NCBI GenBank assembly: GCA_028704385.1
Contig: JAQVLA010000014.1
Coordinates: 1 to 64,000, forward strand
Direction of reading: 5' to 3'
Length of the DNA: 64,000 nt
DNA from: Bacteroidales bacterium
Lineage (GTDB): Bacteria > Bacteroidota > Bacteroidia > Bacteroidales > F082
The position numbers and the translations under genes are program-made. Position 1 is the stretch's first letter; the number at the start of each line of letters is the position of its first letter. Below are positions 39,669 through 46,370 of this stretch, piece after piece. The notes beneath the pieces were generated by a model that saw only the letters and a list, made by a program, of their open reading frames with translations, did no database searches and had not been told where the DNA came from.

Positions 39669-39676
39669 TATTTTTG
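39669..39676 (+). promoter_or_regulatory. -7 box for the gldH-like gene
   Basis: TATTTTTG is an exact consensus match ending 29 bases before the ATG at 39706. No -33 TTTG is visible. Confidence 0.5.
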
Positions 39677-39705
39677 CAACACAAGTAAAATAATGCTGTA
39701 TAACT

Positions 39706-40191
39706 ATGAAGCCTCACAAACTTCTTTCGTTTAGTCTACTAATCTGGATGATCGTTTTTGGTGTTTCGTGCCAATCGCCGGCCAGTTATGAATCAGAAAC
39801 CATTTTCGAAAATCAAATCTGGAATCGGTTTGATATCCAGGAATATACATTTTCGCCCGAAGAAAACTCGGTAAAATGGGATGTACTTTTTATCTTTGAA
39901 CACTTCGACAATTACGCCACAGATCATATTGAAGTAAATATCAGCTTTTATCTGCCAAACGGAGCAACACGATCGCGCGATTATACTTTTAAGCTCAAAA
40001 ATGACAAGCAGGAATGGATCGGCAGCCAAAATCAAAAAATGGTAACACACGAACTTTCCGTTATAAAAGGTTTTAACCTTGACGAATCGGGGCCATTAGT
40101 CATCAGGGTTGAGAGCAAGATGACTAAATTTAACCTTGCTGCAGTAAACAAAATAGGGATCCGACTCAAAGAATCGAAAGATCAATTGTAA
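39706..40191 (+). CDS. GldH-like lipoprotein
   Basis: A 161-residue lipoprotein with lipobox GVSC (Cys22). The mature part is beta-rich: QIWNRFDIQEYTFSPEEN, VKWDVLFIFEHFDNYATDHIEVNISFYLPNG, and a final VESKMTKFNLAAVNKIGIRLKE. Length, lipobox position and strand pattern fit the gliding-motility lipoprotein GldH, which in non-gliding Bacteroidota accompanies the type IX system or cell-envelope functions. Identity is weak by eye and an unrelated lipoprotein cannot be excluded. Upstream is rnhA and downstream the polysaccharide-export block, neither giving support. Confidence 0.5.
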   Translation: MKPHKLLSFSLLIWMIVFGVSCQSPASYESETIFENQIWNRFDIQEYTFSPEENSVKWDVLFIFEHFDNYATDHIEVNISFYLPNGATRSRDYTFKLKNDKQEWIGSQNQKMVTHELSVIKGFNLDESGPLVIRVESKMTKFNLAAVNKIGIRLKESKDQL

Positions 40192-40248
40192 GCAAAGCTT
40201 TGTCAGCAGCTTAACAATTTTTTTATTCATAAAGACAAAAAATTGCAC

Positions 40249-40256
40249 TATTTTTG
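40249..40256 (+). promoter_or_regulatory. -7 box of the polysaccharide-export operon
   Basis: TATTTTTG at 40249-40256 predicts a transcript start near 40263 and thus a 5' leader of about 130 bases before the export gene at 40395. A long leader fits control by an UpxY-type antiterminator, though I see no strong hairpin in it. Confidence 0.5.
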
Positions 40257-40394
40257 CGCCTTCCAAACTTCATTGATATTTTTGAAATCAAAAACAATCT
40301 TACTCAATTAACCACAAGCTTAAATTTGCCTTGAGTTGACAGACTTAAAAACGACACCAAAGCAGATCAAAGCATTAAATTAAAGCTGTTATAA

Positions 40395-41183
40395 ATGAAA
40401 CAAAAATCAGCACTCATCACAAGGATTCTAATTGTTTTAGTGATCGTCGCATCTGTGCTATCTTCCTGTGTACCACAAAGAAAGATGATGTATCTGCAAA
40501 TGGCCGAGCAAACAGAAGTAAAACCCCAATTCGAAAATGAACGCGCTATCAGTTACATTATCCAGCCAGGCGACAACCTTTATATCAAAGTTGTTAGCCT
40601 TGACGAAAAAACTTCGATGATGTTTAATCCTCTTGAAAGAACCTCAGGGGGTTCCAACGTGAATGATCAGGGAATTTATCTTAACAGCTATACAGTAAGT
40701 GAACAGGGAACTATCGAATTTCCACTAGCAGGCCAGATTTATGTTCAAAACCTGAATGTTGAACAGATTAAAGAGCGGATTCAGCAGATTTTGGATGAAT
40801 ACCTGAAAGAAACCGTACTCATTGTAAAACTTGTGAACTTTAACCTTACCGTATTAGGCGAAGTAAAACGTCCTGGCCAATACAAGGTCTATCAAAGTGA
40901 GATCAATATATTTGAAGCCCTTTCGATGGCTGGCGACCTTTCGGATTTTGCAAAACGCGACGACATCAAAATAATCCGTCAAACCAAAACCGGATCAGAA
41001 GTTATCATGGTTGATATGGAAAAAGCAGACATACTGAGTTCTGATTATTACTACCTAAAACCCAACGACATCATCTATGTTGAACCGCTCAAAATCAAAC
41101 AATACGGTTTTGCCACATTCCCTTATGCACTTGTGTTTTCATCAATCTCAACAGCTTTACTACTGATCAACTTTTTCAAATAA
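40395..41183 (+). CDS. polysaccharide export outer-membrane lipoprotein (Wza/OPX family)
   Basis: A 262-residue lipoprotein with lipobox LSSC (Cys25). It contains the polysaccharide biosynthesis/export motif region (YIIQPGDNLYIKVVSLDEKTS, about 53-73; GTIEFPLAGQIYVQNLNVEQIKERI) and a SLBB repeat (VNFNLTVLGEVKRPGQYKVYQSEINIFEALSMAGDLSDFAKRDDIKIIR, about 153-200). A C-terminal hydrophobic helix (about 239-260) could be the outer-membrane-crossing helix of Wza. It forms the exit channel for capsule or exopolysaccharide. wzc-like follows after 15 bases. Confidence 0.9.
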   Translation: MKQKSALITRILIVLVIVASVLSSCVPQRKMMYLQMAEQTEVKPQFENERAISYIIQPGDNLYIKVVSLDEKTSMMFNPLERTSGGSNVNDQGIYLNSYTVSEQGTIEFPLAGQIYVQNLNVEQIKERIQQILDEYLKETVLIVKLVNFNLTVLGEVKRPGQYKVYQSEINIFEALSMAGDLSDFAKRDDIKIIRQTKTGSEVIMVDMEKADILSSDYYYLKPNDIIYVEPLKIKQYGFATFPYALVFSSISTALLLINFFK

Positions 41184-41198
41184 AAAACAGCCTCTACC

Positions 41199-43646
41199 GT
41201 GGAAAATTTTCAAGCCTACCAACAAGAAGAAACCATTGACCTGAAAGCATTGTTTTTCAAGTTTACCCGTTTCTGGTATCTTTTTGCCATCTCTATTTTT
41301 ATAGCACTTTTAGTTGCCTTTTTATTTAATAAATATACCAAGCCGGTTTATGAAGTAAAAACTTCCGTGCTGGTCAAAGACGACAAAACCAAGATGGATC
41401 CCTCTGCCTTGTTGGGCGGACTCGGATTAAGCACGCAACAAAACCTACAAAATGAGATAGGCATTTTAATGTCCTATTCCTTAAGTGACCGTGTTGTAAA
41501 ATCATTAGACTTTGAAGTTTCATATTTCGAGGAAGATGGTTTTATCAAGAAAGAGTTGTATCTTAATTCTCCTTTCACGGTCGAAGTTGATTACAACAGG
41601 GATCAGGCAGTTAATTTGCTTTACAACATAAAACTAAATTCGGATGGAACCTTCTCGCTTAATGCAGAGGGCGAAAACATCAGTCAGTATAATTACCTGA
41701 AAGGTGAACCGCTGGAAGGGGCAAAGGAAAAGGTCAACTATTCGGGCACCTACAAATTCGGCGAATGGATAAATAATGAATTCAACCGTTTTAAGGTTGT
41801 TTTGAACGAAAAATTTGATGCCGAATTACACACTGCTACACAATTCAGTTTTAATCTGAATGATTACCAAAGCCTTTTAAGAACCTTAAGGGGATTTACC
41901 ATCGAGCCCATCAATCGGGAAGCCTCCATTCTGGAGATATCCCTGAGAGGAAATATTAAGGAAAAATCCGCAGATTTTTTGAATAAACTCACTGAATTAT
42001 ACCTGCAACGCGGCCTCGAAAAGAAAAACCAGATAGCAGATAACACCATTGAATTTATTGACCGGCAGCTCATTGATATACAAGACTCCTTAACACGTGC
42101 CGAAATAGCACTTCAGGATTTCCAGACAACTAACGAATTGATGAATTTGGATTTCCAATCTCAACAGGTTTTTGATTATTTGAAAAACCTTGAGCAACAA
42201 AAAGCTGAGCTGATGGTGAAATCAAAATACTATAGAAGCCTGCAGCAATACATACAAGTTAATTTAGACGAGCTGGACAAACTTGTAGCACCAAGTGCCA
42301 TGGGTATTGAAGACCCCTTGCTAAACCGACTGGTTCAGGAGTTGGTTAATCTTTCATCACAAAAAGCTGAACAACTTTTAACTACTACCGATAAGCACCC
42401 TACAGTTGTTAGTATCGAATCACAGATTGTAAACACCAAACGGACGCTGATCGAAAACATCAACAACATCATATTAAACTCAGAAATTGCACTGAACGAT
42501 CTTGATCGCAGGATAGGAGACCTTGAAAAAGAGCTCAACAAGTTGCCAATCACACAGCGGTTATTGTTAGGTTATCAACGTAAATTTCACTTAAACGATG
42601 CCATCTATACCTTTTTGATGCAGAAACGTGCCGAAGCACAAATTACAAAAGCCAGTAATTTGCCTGACAATGAAATATTGGATATTGCCCAGTCTGGCCT
42701 TAGCAATCAGGTGTTTCCCAAAAAGTCACTCAATTATACCATTGCGCTCTTACTGGGATTGCTGATTCCTGTTGGCTATATATTGGGACGTGATTATCTG
42801 AATGACAAAATTGTTGACCGCAAGGAAATAGAAAAAATCACGAAACTTCCCATAGTAGGTCAGGTTTTGCACAACACAAAAGACACCCAGCTTGTTGTGG
42901 CTGAATCGCCAAAATCATCGATCTCTGAATCTTTCCGGTCGGTGCGAACCAACATTGAGTATTTAGTAAAGGGTGAAGAAAAAAGTGTGATTTTAGTAAC
43001 CGCTGATATGGTAAGTGCCGGAAAAACCTTTGTTTCAATCAACCTGGCAAGCATTTATGCCATGTATGGCAAAAAAACCGTACTCCTTGGTTTCGACTTA
43101 AGAAAGCCAAAAATTTATCAGGATTTTGGATTGACAAACACCAATGGTTTGAGCACCTATCTGATCAACAAACACAGCCTGAAAGATATTATTCAACCTT
43201 CGGGCAGAGTAGATAATTTTGATCTGATCATGGCGGGGCCTGTACCTCCAAATCCAGCCGAATTGATTGCTTCTGACCGCTGTAAAACATTATTTGATGA
43301 ATTAAGAGAGCAGTACGATTATATCATCATTGATACACCGCCTGTTGGCCTCGTAACAGACGCTTTCCTGCTGATGAAACATACTGATGTCAATCTTTTC
43401 ATTGTACGTCAAAACTACACCCATAAGAAAATTTTTGAATCCATCGTTAAAGATATAGAAGACCGGAATATCCCGATGAACATACTTGTAAACGACATCC
43501 GTATGGGTGGTGGTTATGGTTATGGTTATGGTTACGGATATGGTTATGGTTATGGATATGGGTACGGTTATGGGTACGGATATTATACTGATGAAGGAAA
43601 AGACAACAAGCCCGGCTTCTTCAAGCGCTTGTTGAACAAAATTTAA
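41199..43646 (+). CDS. Wzc-type polysaccharide co-polymerase/tyrosine autokinase with (YG)n tail
   Basis: An 815-residue bacterial tyrosine kinase fused to a chain-length determinant. Start is GTG at 41199. Membrane helices near 28-48 and 505-525 flank a Wzz-type periplasmic coiled-coil domain. The cytoplasmic kinase has Walker A-like TADMVSAGKT (about 601-610; the usual PGE before GK is VSA), Walker A' GFDLRKP (usually DADLRKP, first Asp lost), and Walker B YDYIIIDTPP (about 707). The C-terminal tail has 13 tyrosines between 773 and 796, twelve in strict YG alternation. Tail tyrosines are the autophosphorylation sites controlling polymer length. Partner of the OPX protein upstream. Confidence 0.9.
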   Translation: MENFQAYQQEETIDLKALFFKFTRFWYLFAISIFIALLVAFLFNKYTKPVYEVKTSVLVKDDKTKMDPSALLGGLGLSTQQNLQNEIGILMSYSLSDRVVKSLDFEVSYFEEDGFIKKELYLNSPFTVEVDYNRDQAVNLLYNIKLNSDGTFSLNAEGENISQYNYLKGEPLEGAKEKVNYSGTYKFGEWINNEFNRFKVVLNEKFDAELHTATQFSFNLNDYQSLLRTLRGFTIEPINREASILEISLRGNIKEKSADFLNKLTELYLQRGLEKKNQIADNTIEFIDRQLIDIQDSLTRAEIALQDFQTTNELMNLDFQSQQVFDYLKNLEQQKAELMVKSKYYRSLQQYIQVNLDELDKLVAPSAMGIEDPLLNRLVQELVNLSSQKAEQLLTTTDKHPTVVSIESQIVNTKRTLIENINNIILNSEIALNDLDRRIGDLEKELNKLPITQRLLLGYQRKFHLNDAIYTFLMQKRAEAQITKASNLPDNEILDIAQSGLSNQVFPKKSLNYTIALLLGLLIPVGYILGRDYLNDKIVDRKEIEKITKLPIVGQVLHNTKDTQLVVAESPKSSISESFRSVRTNIEYLVKGEEKSVILVTADMVSAGKTFVSINLASIYAMYGKKTVLLGFDLRKPKIYQDFGLTNTNGLSTYLINKHSLKDIIQPSGRVDNFDLIMAGPVPPNPAELIASDRCKTLFDELREQYDYIIIDTPPVGLVTDAFLLMKHTDVNLFIVRQNYTHKKIFESIVKDIEDRNIPMNILVNDIRMGGGYGYGYGYGYGYGYGYGYGYGYGYYTDEGKDNKPGFFKRLLNKI
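43506..43586 (+). repeat. hexanucleotide (GGNTAY) microsatellite encoding the Wzc tail
   Basis: Thirteen or so tandem units of GGN-TAY (mainly GGTTAT, with GGATAT, GGTTAC, GGGTAC variants) run in frame and encode Gly-Tyr repeats. Length changes by slippage would add or remove whole YG pairs without a frameshift. Confidence 0.9.
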
Positions 43647-43655
43647 CAGCTTATT

Positions 43656-44198
43656 ATGCCCGACTTACCGATTAAGTCTGCAAAACAGCTCCTGCCTCAG
43701 CATTGGTATGCCATCTATACCCGTTCAAAGGCAGAAAAGAAGGTACAGATAGAGCTCAATTTTCTCGAAATTGAATCATATTTGCCACTGATCACCAGAT
43801 ACAGGCAATGGAGCGATCGAAAAAAGAAAGTTGAGGAACCATTATTCAGATCATATATTTTTGTTCATATACACGAATCACAGCTTTATACCGTAAGAAA
43901 CGTTCCTAATGTAGCACGTTTTGTTTCGTTCGAAGGAAAACCAACTATCGTTCCGGACGAGCAAATCATGGCGATACGTTATTATTTGGATGAACAGGAC
44001 GATCACGAAGAGATGGATACCTCTGTCATTCAAGAAGGTCAGCTGGTTCGGATCAAGCAGGGACAAATGGAAGGATTGATAGGTCGGATGGTAAATTATC
44101 GTAATAAATACCGGCTTGTTGTGCAAATTGAAGCTGTTGGTCAGATCATTTCTTTAAATATTCCCAGGTCAAAAGTTGAGCCGGTGAAAAATGTTTAA
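43656..44198 (+). CDS. UpxY-family NusG-like transcription antiterminator
   Basis: A 180-residue NusG paralogue. The NGN domain starts HWYAIYTRSKAEKKVQIELNFLEIESYLPL (about 16-45) and contains EEPLFRSYIFVHI. The C-terminal KOW part has EGQLVRIKQGQMEGLIGRMVNYRNKYRLVVQI (about 125-156). UpxY/LoaP/RfaH-type proteins help RNA polymerase through long polysaccharide operons. It is unusual here that it is third in the operon, after the export genes, and is followed by a single sugar gene instead of a long cluster. Gap to wzc is 9 bases. Confidence 0.85.
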   Translation: MPDLPIKSAKQLLPQHWYAIYTRSKAEKKVQIELNFLEIESYLPLITRYRQWSDRKKKVEEPLFRSYIFVHIHESQLYTVRNVPNVARFVSFEGKPTIVPDEQIMAIRYYLDEQDDHEEMDTSVIQEGQLVRIKQGQMEGLIGRMVNYRNKYRLVVQIEAVGQIISLNIPRSKVEPVKNV

Positions 44199-44210
44199 AA
44201 GATTACAATC

Positions 44211-45194
44211 ATGGATGAATTAAAAGATAAGCAGGTTTTGGTTACCGGAGGAGCTGGTTTTATAGGTTCAAACCTTATCGAAACTTTGTTGCAAATCGGG
44301 GCAAAAGTTAGCTGTCTGGATAATTTTGCCACCGGACATCACAAAAACATCGAACCATTTTTGCAACATCCTGCATTTCAACTAATTGAAGGGGATATCA
44401 GAGATATTCAAACCTGCCAGGAAGCCTGCAAAGGACAGGAAATTATTTTCCATCAGGCAGCCCTGGGCTCCGTTCCTCGCTCCATTAAAGACCCCGCCAC
44501 CACCAATGCAGTTAATATTTCCGGTAGCCTGAATATGATGATCGCTGCCCGTGATTCCGGTGCAAAACGTTTTGTTTATGCTGCCAGTTCGAGCACCTAT
44601 GGCGATTCGGAAAGCCTCCCAAAAGTGGAAGAAAAAATTGGCAGACCGCTTTCGCCCTATGCAATCACAAAGTATGCGAACGAGCTTTATGCCGATGTTT
44701 TTACCCGCACTTATGGATTGGAATCCATTGGTTTAAGATATTTTAATGTATTCGGAAGGCGTCAGGATCCCGAGGGAGCTTATGCTGCGGTGATTCCAAA
44801 ATGGGTCAAACAATTCATGCGCCACGAAGCCATCATCATTAATGGACAAGGAGAATACAGCCGTGATTTTACTTACATCGAAAATGTAATACAGGCCAAT
44901 CTGAAAGCTGCTACAACAACCAATCCCCAAGCCGTAAATCAGGTATATAATGTGGCTTATGGCGACAGAACAACCCTTAACGATTTAGCGGTTTGGCTTA
45001 GAGAAGCACTGGCAGGTTACGATGCTGAAATTGCTGCTGTGAAAATCACCCACGGGCCTTACCGACAAGGCGACATTCCTCATTCGCTGGCTTCTATCGA
45101 AAAAGGCAGAAAACTGCTAGGATACGATCCGCAGTTTAATCTGAAAGATGGACTAAAAGAAGCCTGCAAATGGTATTGGGAAAACCTTTCTTAA
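44211..45194 (+). CDS. NAD-dependent UDP-sugar 4-epimerase (WbpP/TviC-like)
   Basis: A 327-residue short-chain dehydrogenase/epimerase. NAD-binding TGGAGFIGSNL (about 12-22), the catalytic Ser region AASSSTYGD (about 124-132) and YxxxK as SPYAITKYANE (about 149-159) are present. GSVPRSIKDPATTNAVNISGSLNMM and GEYSRDFTYIENV match the UDP-N-acetylglucosamine (or its uronic acid) 4-epimerases WbpP and TviC. It would supply UDP-GalNAc or UDP-GalNAcA for a surface polysaccharide. It is 12 bases after upxY and is the last gene before tRNA-Ala. No glycosyltransferase or flippase gene follows. Confidence 0.85.
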   Translation: MDELKDKQVLVTGGAGFIGSNLIETLLQIGAKVSCLDNFATGHHKNIEPFLQHPAFQLIEGDIRDIQTCQEACKGQEIIFHQAALGSVPRSIKDPATTNAVNISGSLNMMIAARDSGAKRFVYAASSSTYGDSESLPKVEEKIGRPLSPYAITKYANELYADVFTRTYGLESIGLRYFNVFGRRQDPEGAYAAVIPKWVKQFMRHEAIIINGQGEYSRDFTYIENVIQANLKAATTTNPQAVNQVYNVAYGDRTTLNDLAVWLREALAGYDAEIAAVKITHGPYRQGDIPHSLASIEKGRKLLGYDPQFNLKDGLKEACKWYWENLS

Positions 45195-45224
45195 TTGTAA
45201 TTTTATGCTTCGTTGTTAAAATTA

Positions 45225-45257
45225 TTTTGAAGAACAAAACAAAAAAACGTATTTTTG
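45225..45257 (+). promoter_or_regulatory. promoter for tRNA-Ala
   Basis: TTTTG (45225-45229), 20 bases, TATTTTTG (45250-45257), then the tRNA 5' end at 45268. This is the clearest example in the window of the Bacteroidota -33/-7 layout at a gene with a known 5' end. Confidence 0.75.
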
Positions 45258-45267
45258 CAGCCGCATT

Positions 45268-45341
45268 GGGGCATTAGCTCAGTTGGCTAGAGCGTTTGAC
45301 TGGCAGTCAAAAGGTCAACGGTTCGATTCCGTTATGCTCCA
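45268..45341 (+). tRNA. tRNA-Ala (anticodon GGC)
   Basis: A complete cloverleaf: acceptor GGGGCAT pairs with ATGCTCC, including the G3:U70 wobble that identifies alanine tRNA. The D-arm GCTC/GAGC, anticodon stem TTTGA/TCAAA with loop CTGGCAG (anticodon GGC), and T-arm AACGG-TTCGATT-CCGTT are all present. The discriminator is A at 45341. CCA is not encoded. A terminator follows 12 bases later. Confidence 0.97.
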
Positions 45342-45353
45342 CTTCATATCAGC

Positions 45354-45387
45354 AGGTTGCAAGCTTTATAGTTTGTAACCTTTTTTT
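45354..45387 (+). terminator. intrinsic terminator of tRNA-Ala
   Basis: AGGTTGCAAGC (45354-45364) pairs with GTTTGTAACCT (45371-45381) through 11 positions (two G:U) around the loop TTTATA, followed by seven T's. The rest of the gap to 45585 holds nothing I can support. Confidence 0.85.
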
Positions 45388-45585
45388 ATTCCACTAAACA
45401 AGAACCCAATGGTTCAGAAGGAGAAAACGGATCCTGTCCCGGGGATAAAAATTACGTTTAACCATGCTTACTTAAAACTTAATTACCAAGGTTTTCTTCC
45501 TATTAACCTTTTTCAGTTAGTTTGTATCATTCATGGATTTGTCATTCAAAAACGAATCTATATCCTGTTACTTATAAATTCTTCC

Positions 45586-45593
45586 TACTTTTG
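45586..45593 (+). promoter_or_regulatory. -7 box for the ppgK-GH92 operon
   Basis: TACTTTTG matches TAnnTTTG and ends 14 bases before the ATG at 45608. No -33 TTTG lies at the expected distance. Confidence 0.45.
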
Positions 45594-45607
45594 AGAAAAC
45601 TCATCAG

Positions 45608-46354
45608 ATGGAAATTTTGGGAATCGATATTGGAGGTAGCGGCATAAAAGGTGCTGTTGTAAACACTACTGACGGAACCCTGATCACCGAGAGACATCGA
45701 ATAGCAACTCCACAACCAGCAACACCTGAAGCGGTAGCAGAAACAGTGAGTGAATTGACAAATCATTTCTCTTATGTTGGTTCGATAGGTTGTGGATTCC
45801 CGGCACTCATCCGGAATGGTCTGGTGAAAACCGCTGCCAATATTGATAAAACGTGGCTTGAGGTTCCGGTTGAATCATTGTTATCAAATGCTACCGGCCA
45901 AAAGGTTTTTGTTATTAATGATGCTGATGCGGCTGGTTTGGGTGAGCTGCGATTTGGTGCTGGAAACGGACACCCCGGTATGGTTATGGTACTTACAATT
46001 GGCACCGGCATTGGTTCAGCGATAATCCATAAAGGGATTCTGCTGCCTGCTACTGAATTGGGTCATCTCGTATTTCGTGGTAAAAGTGCCGAAAAATACT
46101 GCTCCGATGCAATCCGCGAACGTGAAGACTTGACATGGGAAAGATGGGGCAAGCGTTTGAATAATTACCTTTTACATCTGGAAATGCTTTTTTCACCTGA
46201 TTTATTTATTCTTGGCGGAGGGGTTAGTAAAAAATTTGATAAATTCAAATCTCAGCTTGTTACCAAAACACAGGTGATGCCGGCAAGCTTGCAAAATATG
46301 GCCGGGATTATTGGTGCCGCCTGTTATGCTGCTGATAACCAGAATTTTGTTTGA
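45608..46354 (+). CDS. ppgK: polyphosphate glucokinase-like ROK family sugar kinase
   Basis: A 248-residue ROK kinase resembling polyphosphate:glucose phosphotransferases. [14 protein letters not shown] (about 4-17) is the phosphate-binding loop. [16 protein letters not shown] (about 99-114) carries the catalytic Asp. [13 protein letters not shown] (about 124-136) and [16 protein letters not shown] contact sugar and phosphate. [16 protein letters not shown] is typical of PpgK. It phosphorylates glucose, and in some members mannose, with polyphosphate or ATP. The gene for an exported GH92 mannosidase follows after 16 bases in the same operon, making mannose a plausible second substrate. Confidence 0.8.
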   Translation: MEILGIDIGGSGIKGAVVNTTDGTLITERHRIATPQPATPEAVAETVSELTNHFSYVGSIGCGFPALIRNGLVKTAANIDKTWLEVPVESLLSNATGQKVFVINDADAAGLGELRFGAGNGHPGMVMVLTIGTGIGSAIIHKGILLPATELGHLVFRGKSAEKYCSDAIREREDLTWERWGKRLNNYLLHLEMLFSPDLFILGGGVSKKFDKFKSQLVTKTQVMPASLQNMAGIIGAACYAADNQNFV

Positions 46355-46370
46355 TTTTATAAATAATCCT

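Noticed and set aside
43656..44198. UpxY gene as housekeeping nusG
   Set aside because: Context inside a polysaccharide block and the divergent NGN/KOW sequence fit the specialised paralogue; it is not next to secE/rplK.
45409..45594. 61-codon open frame after tRNA-Ala
   Set aside because: It overlaps the -7 box of the next gene, has no recognisable sequence and begins just after a terminator; a chance frame in AT-rich DNA.
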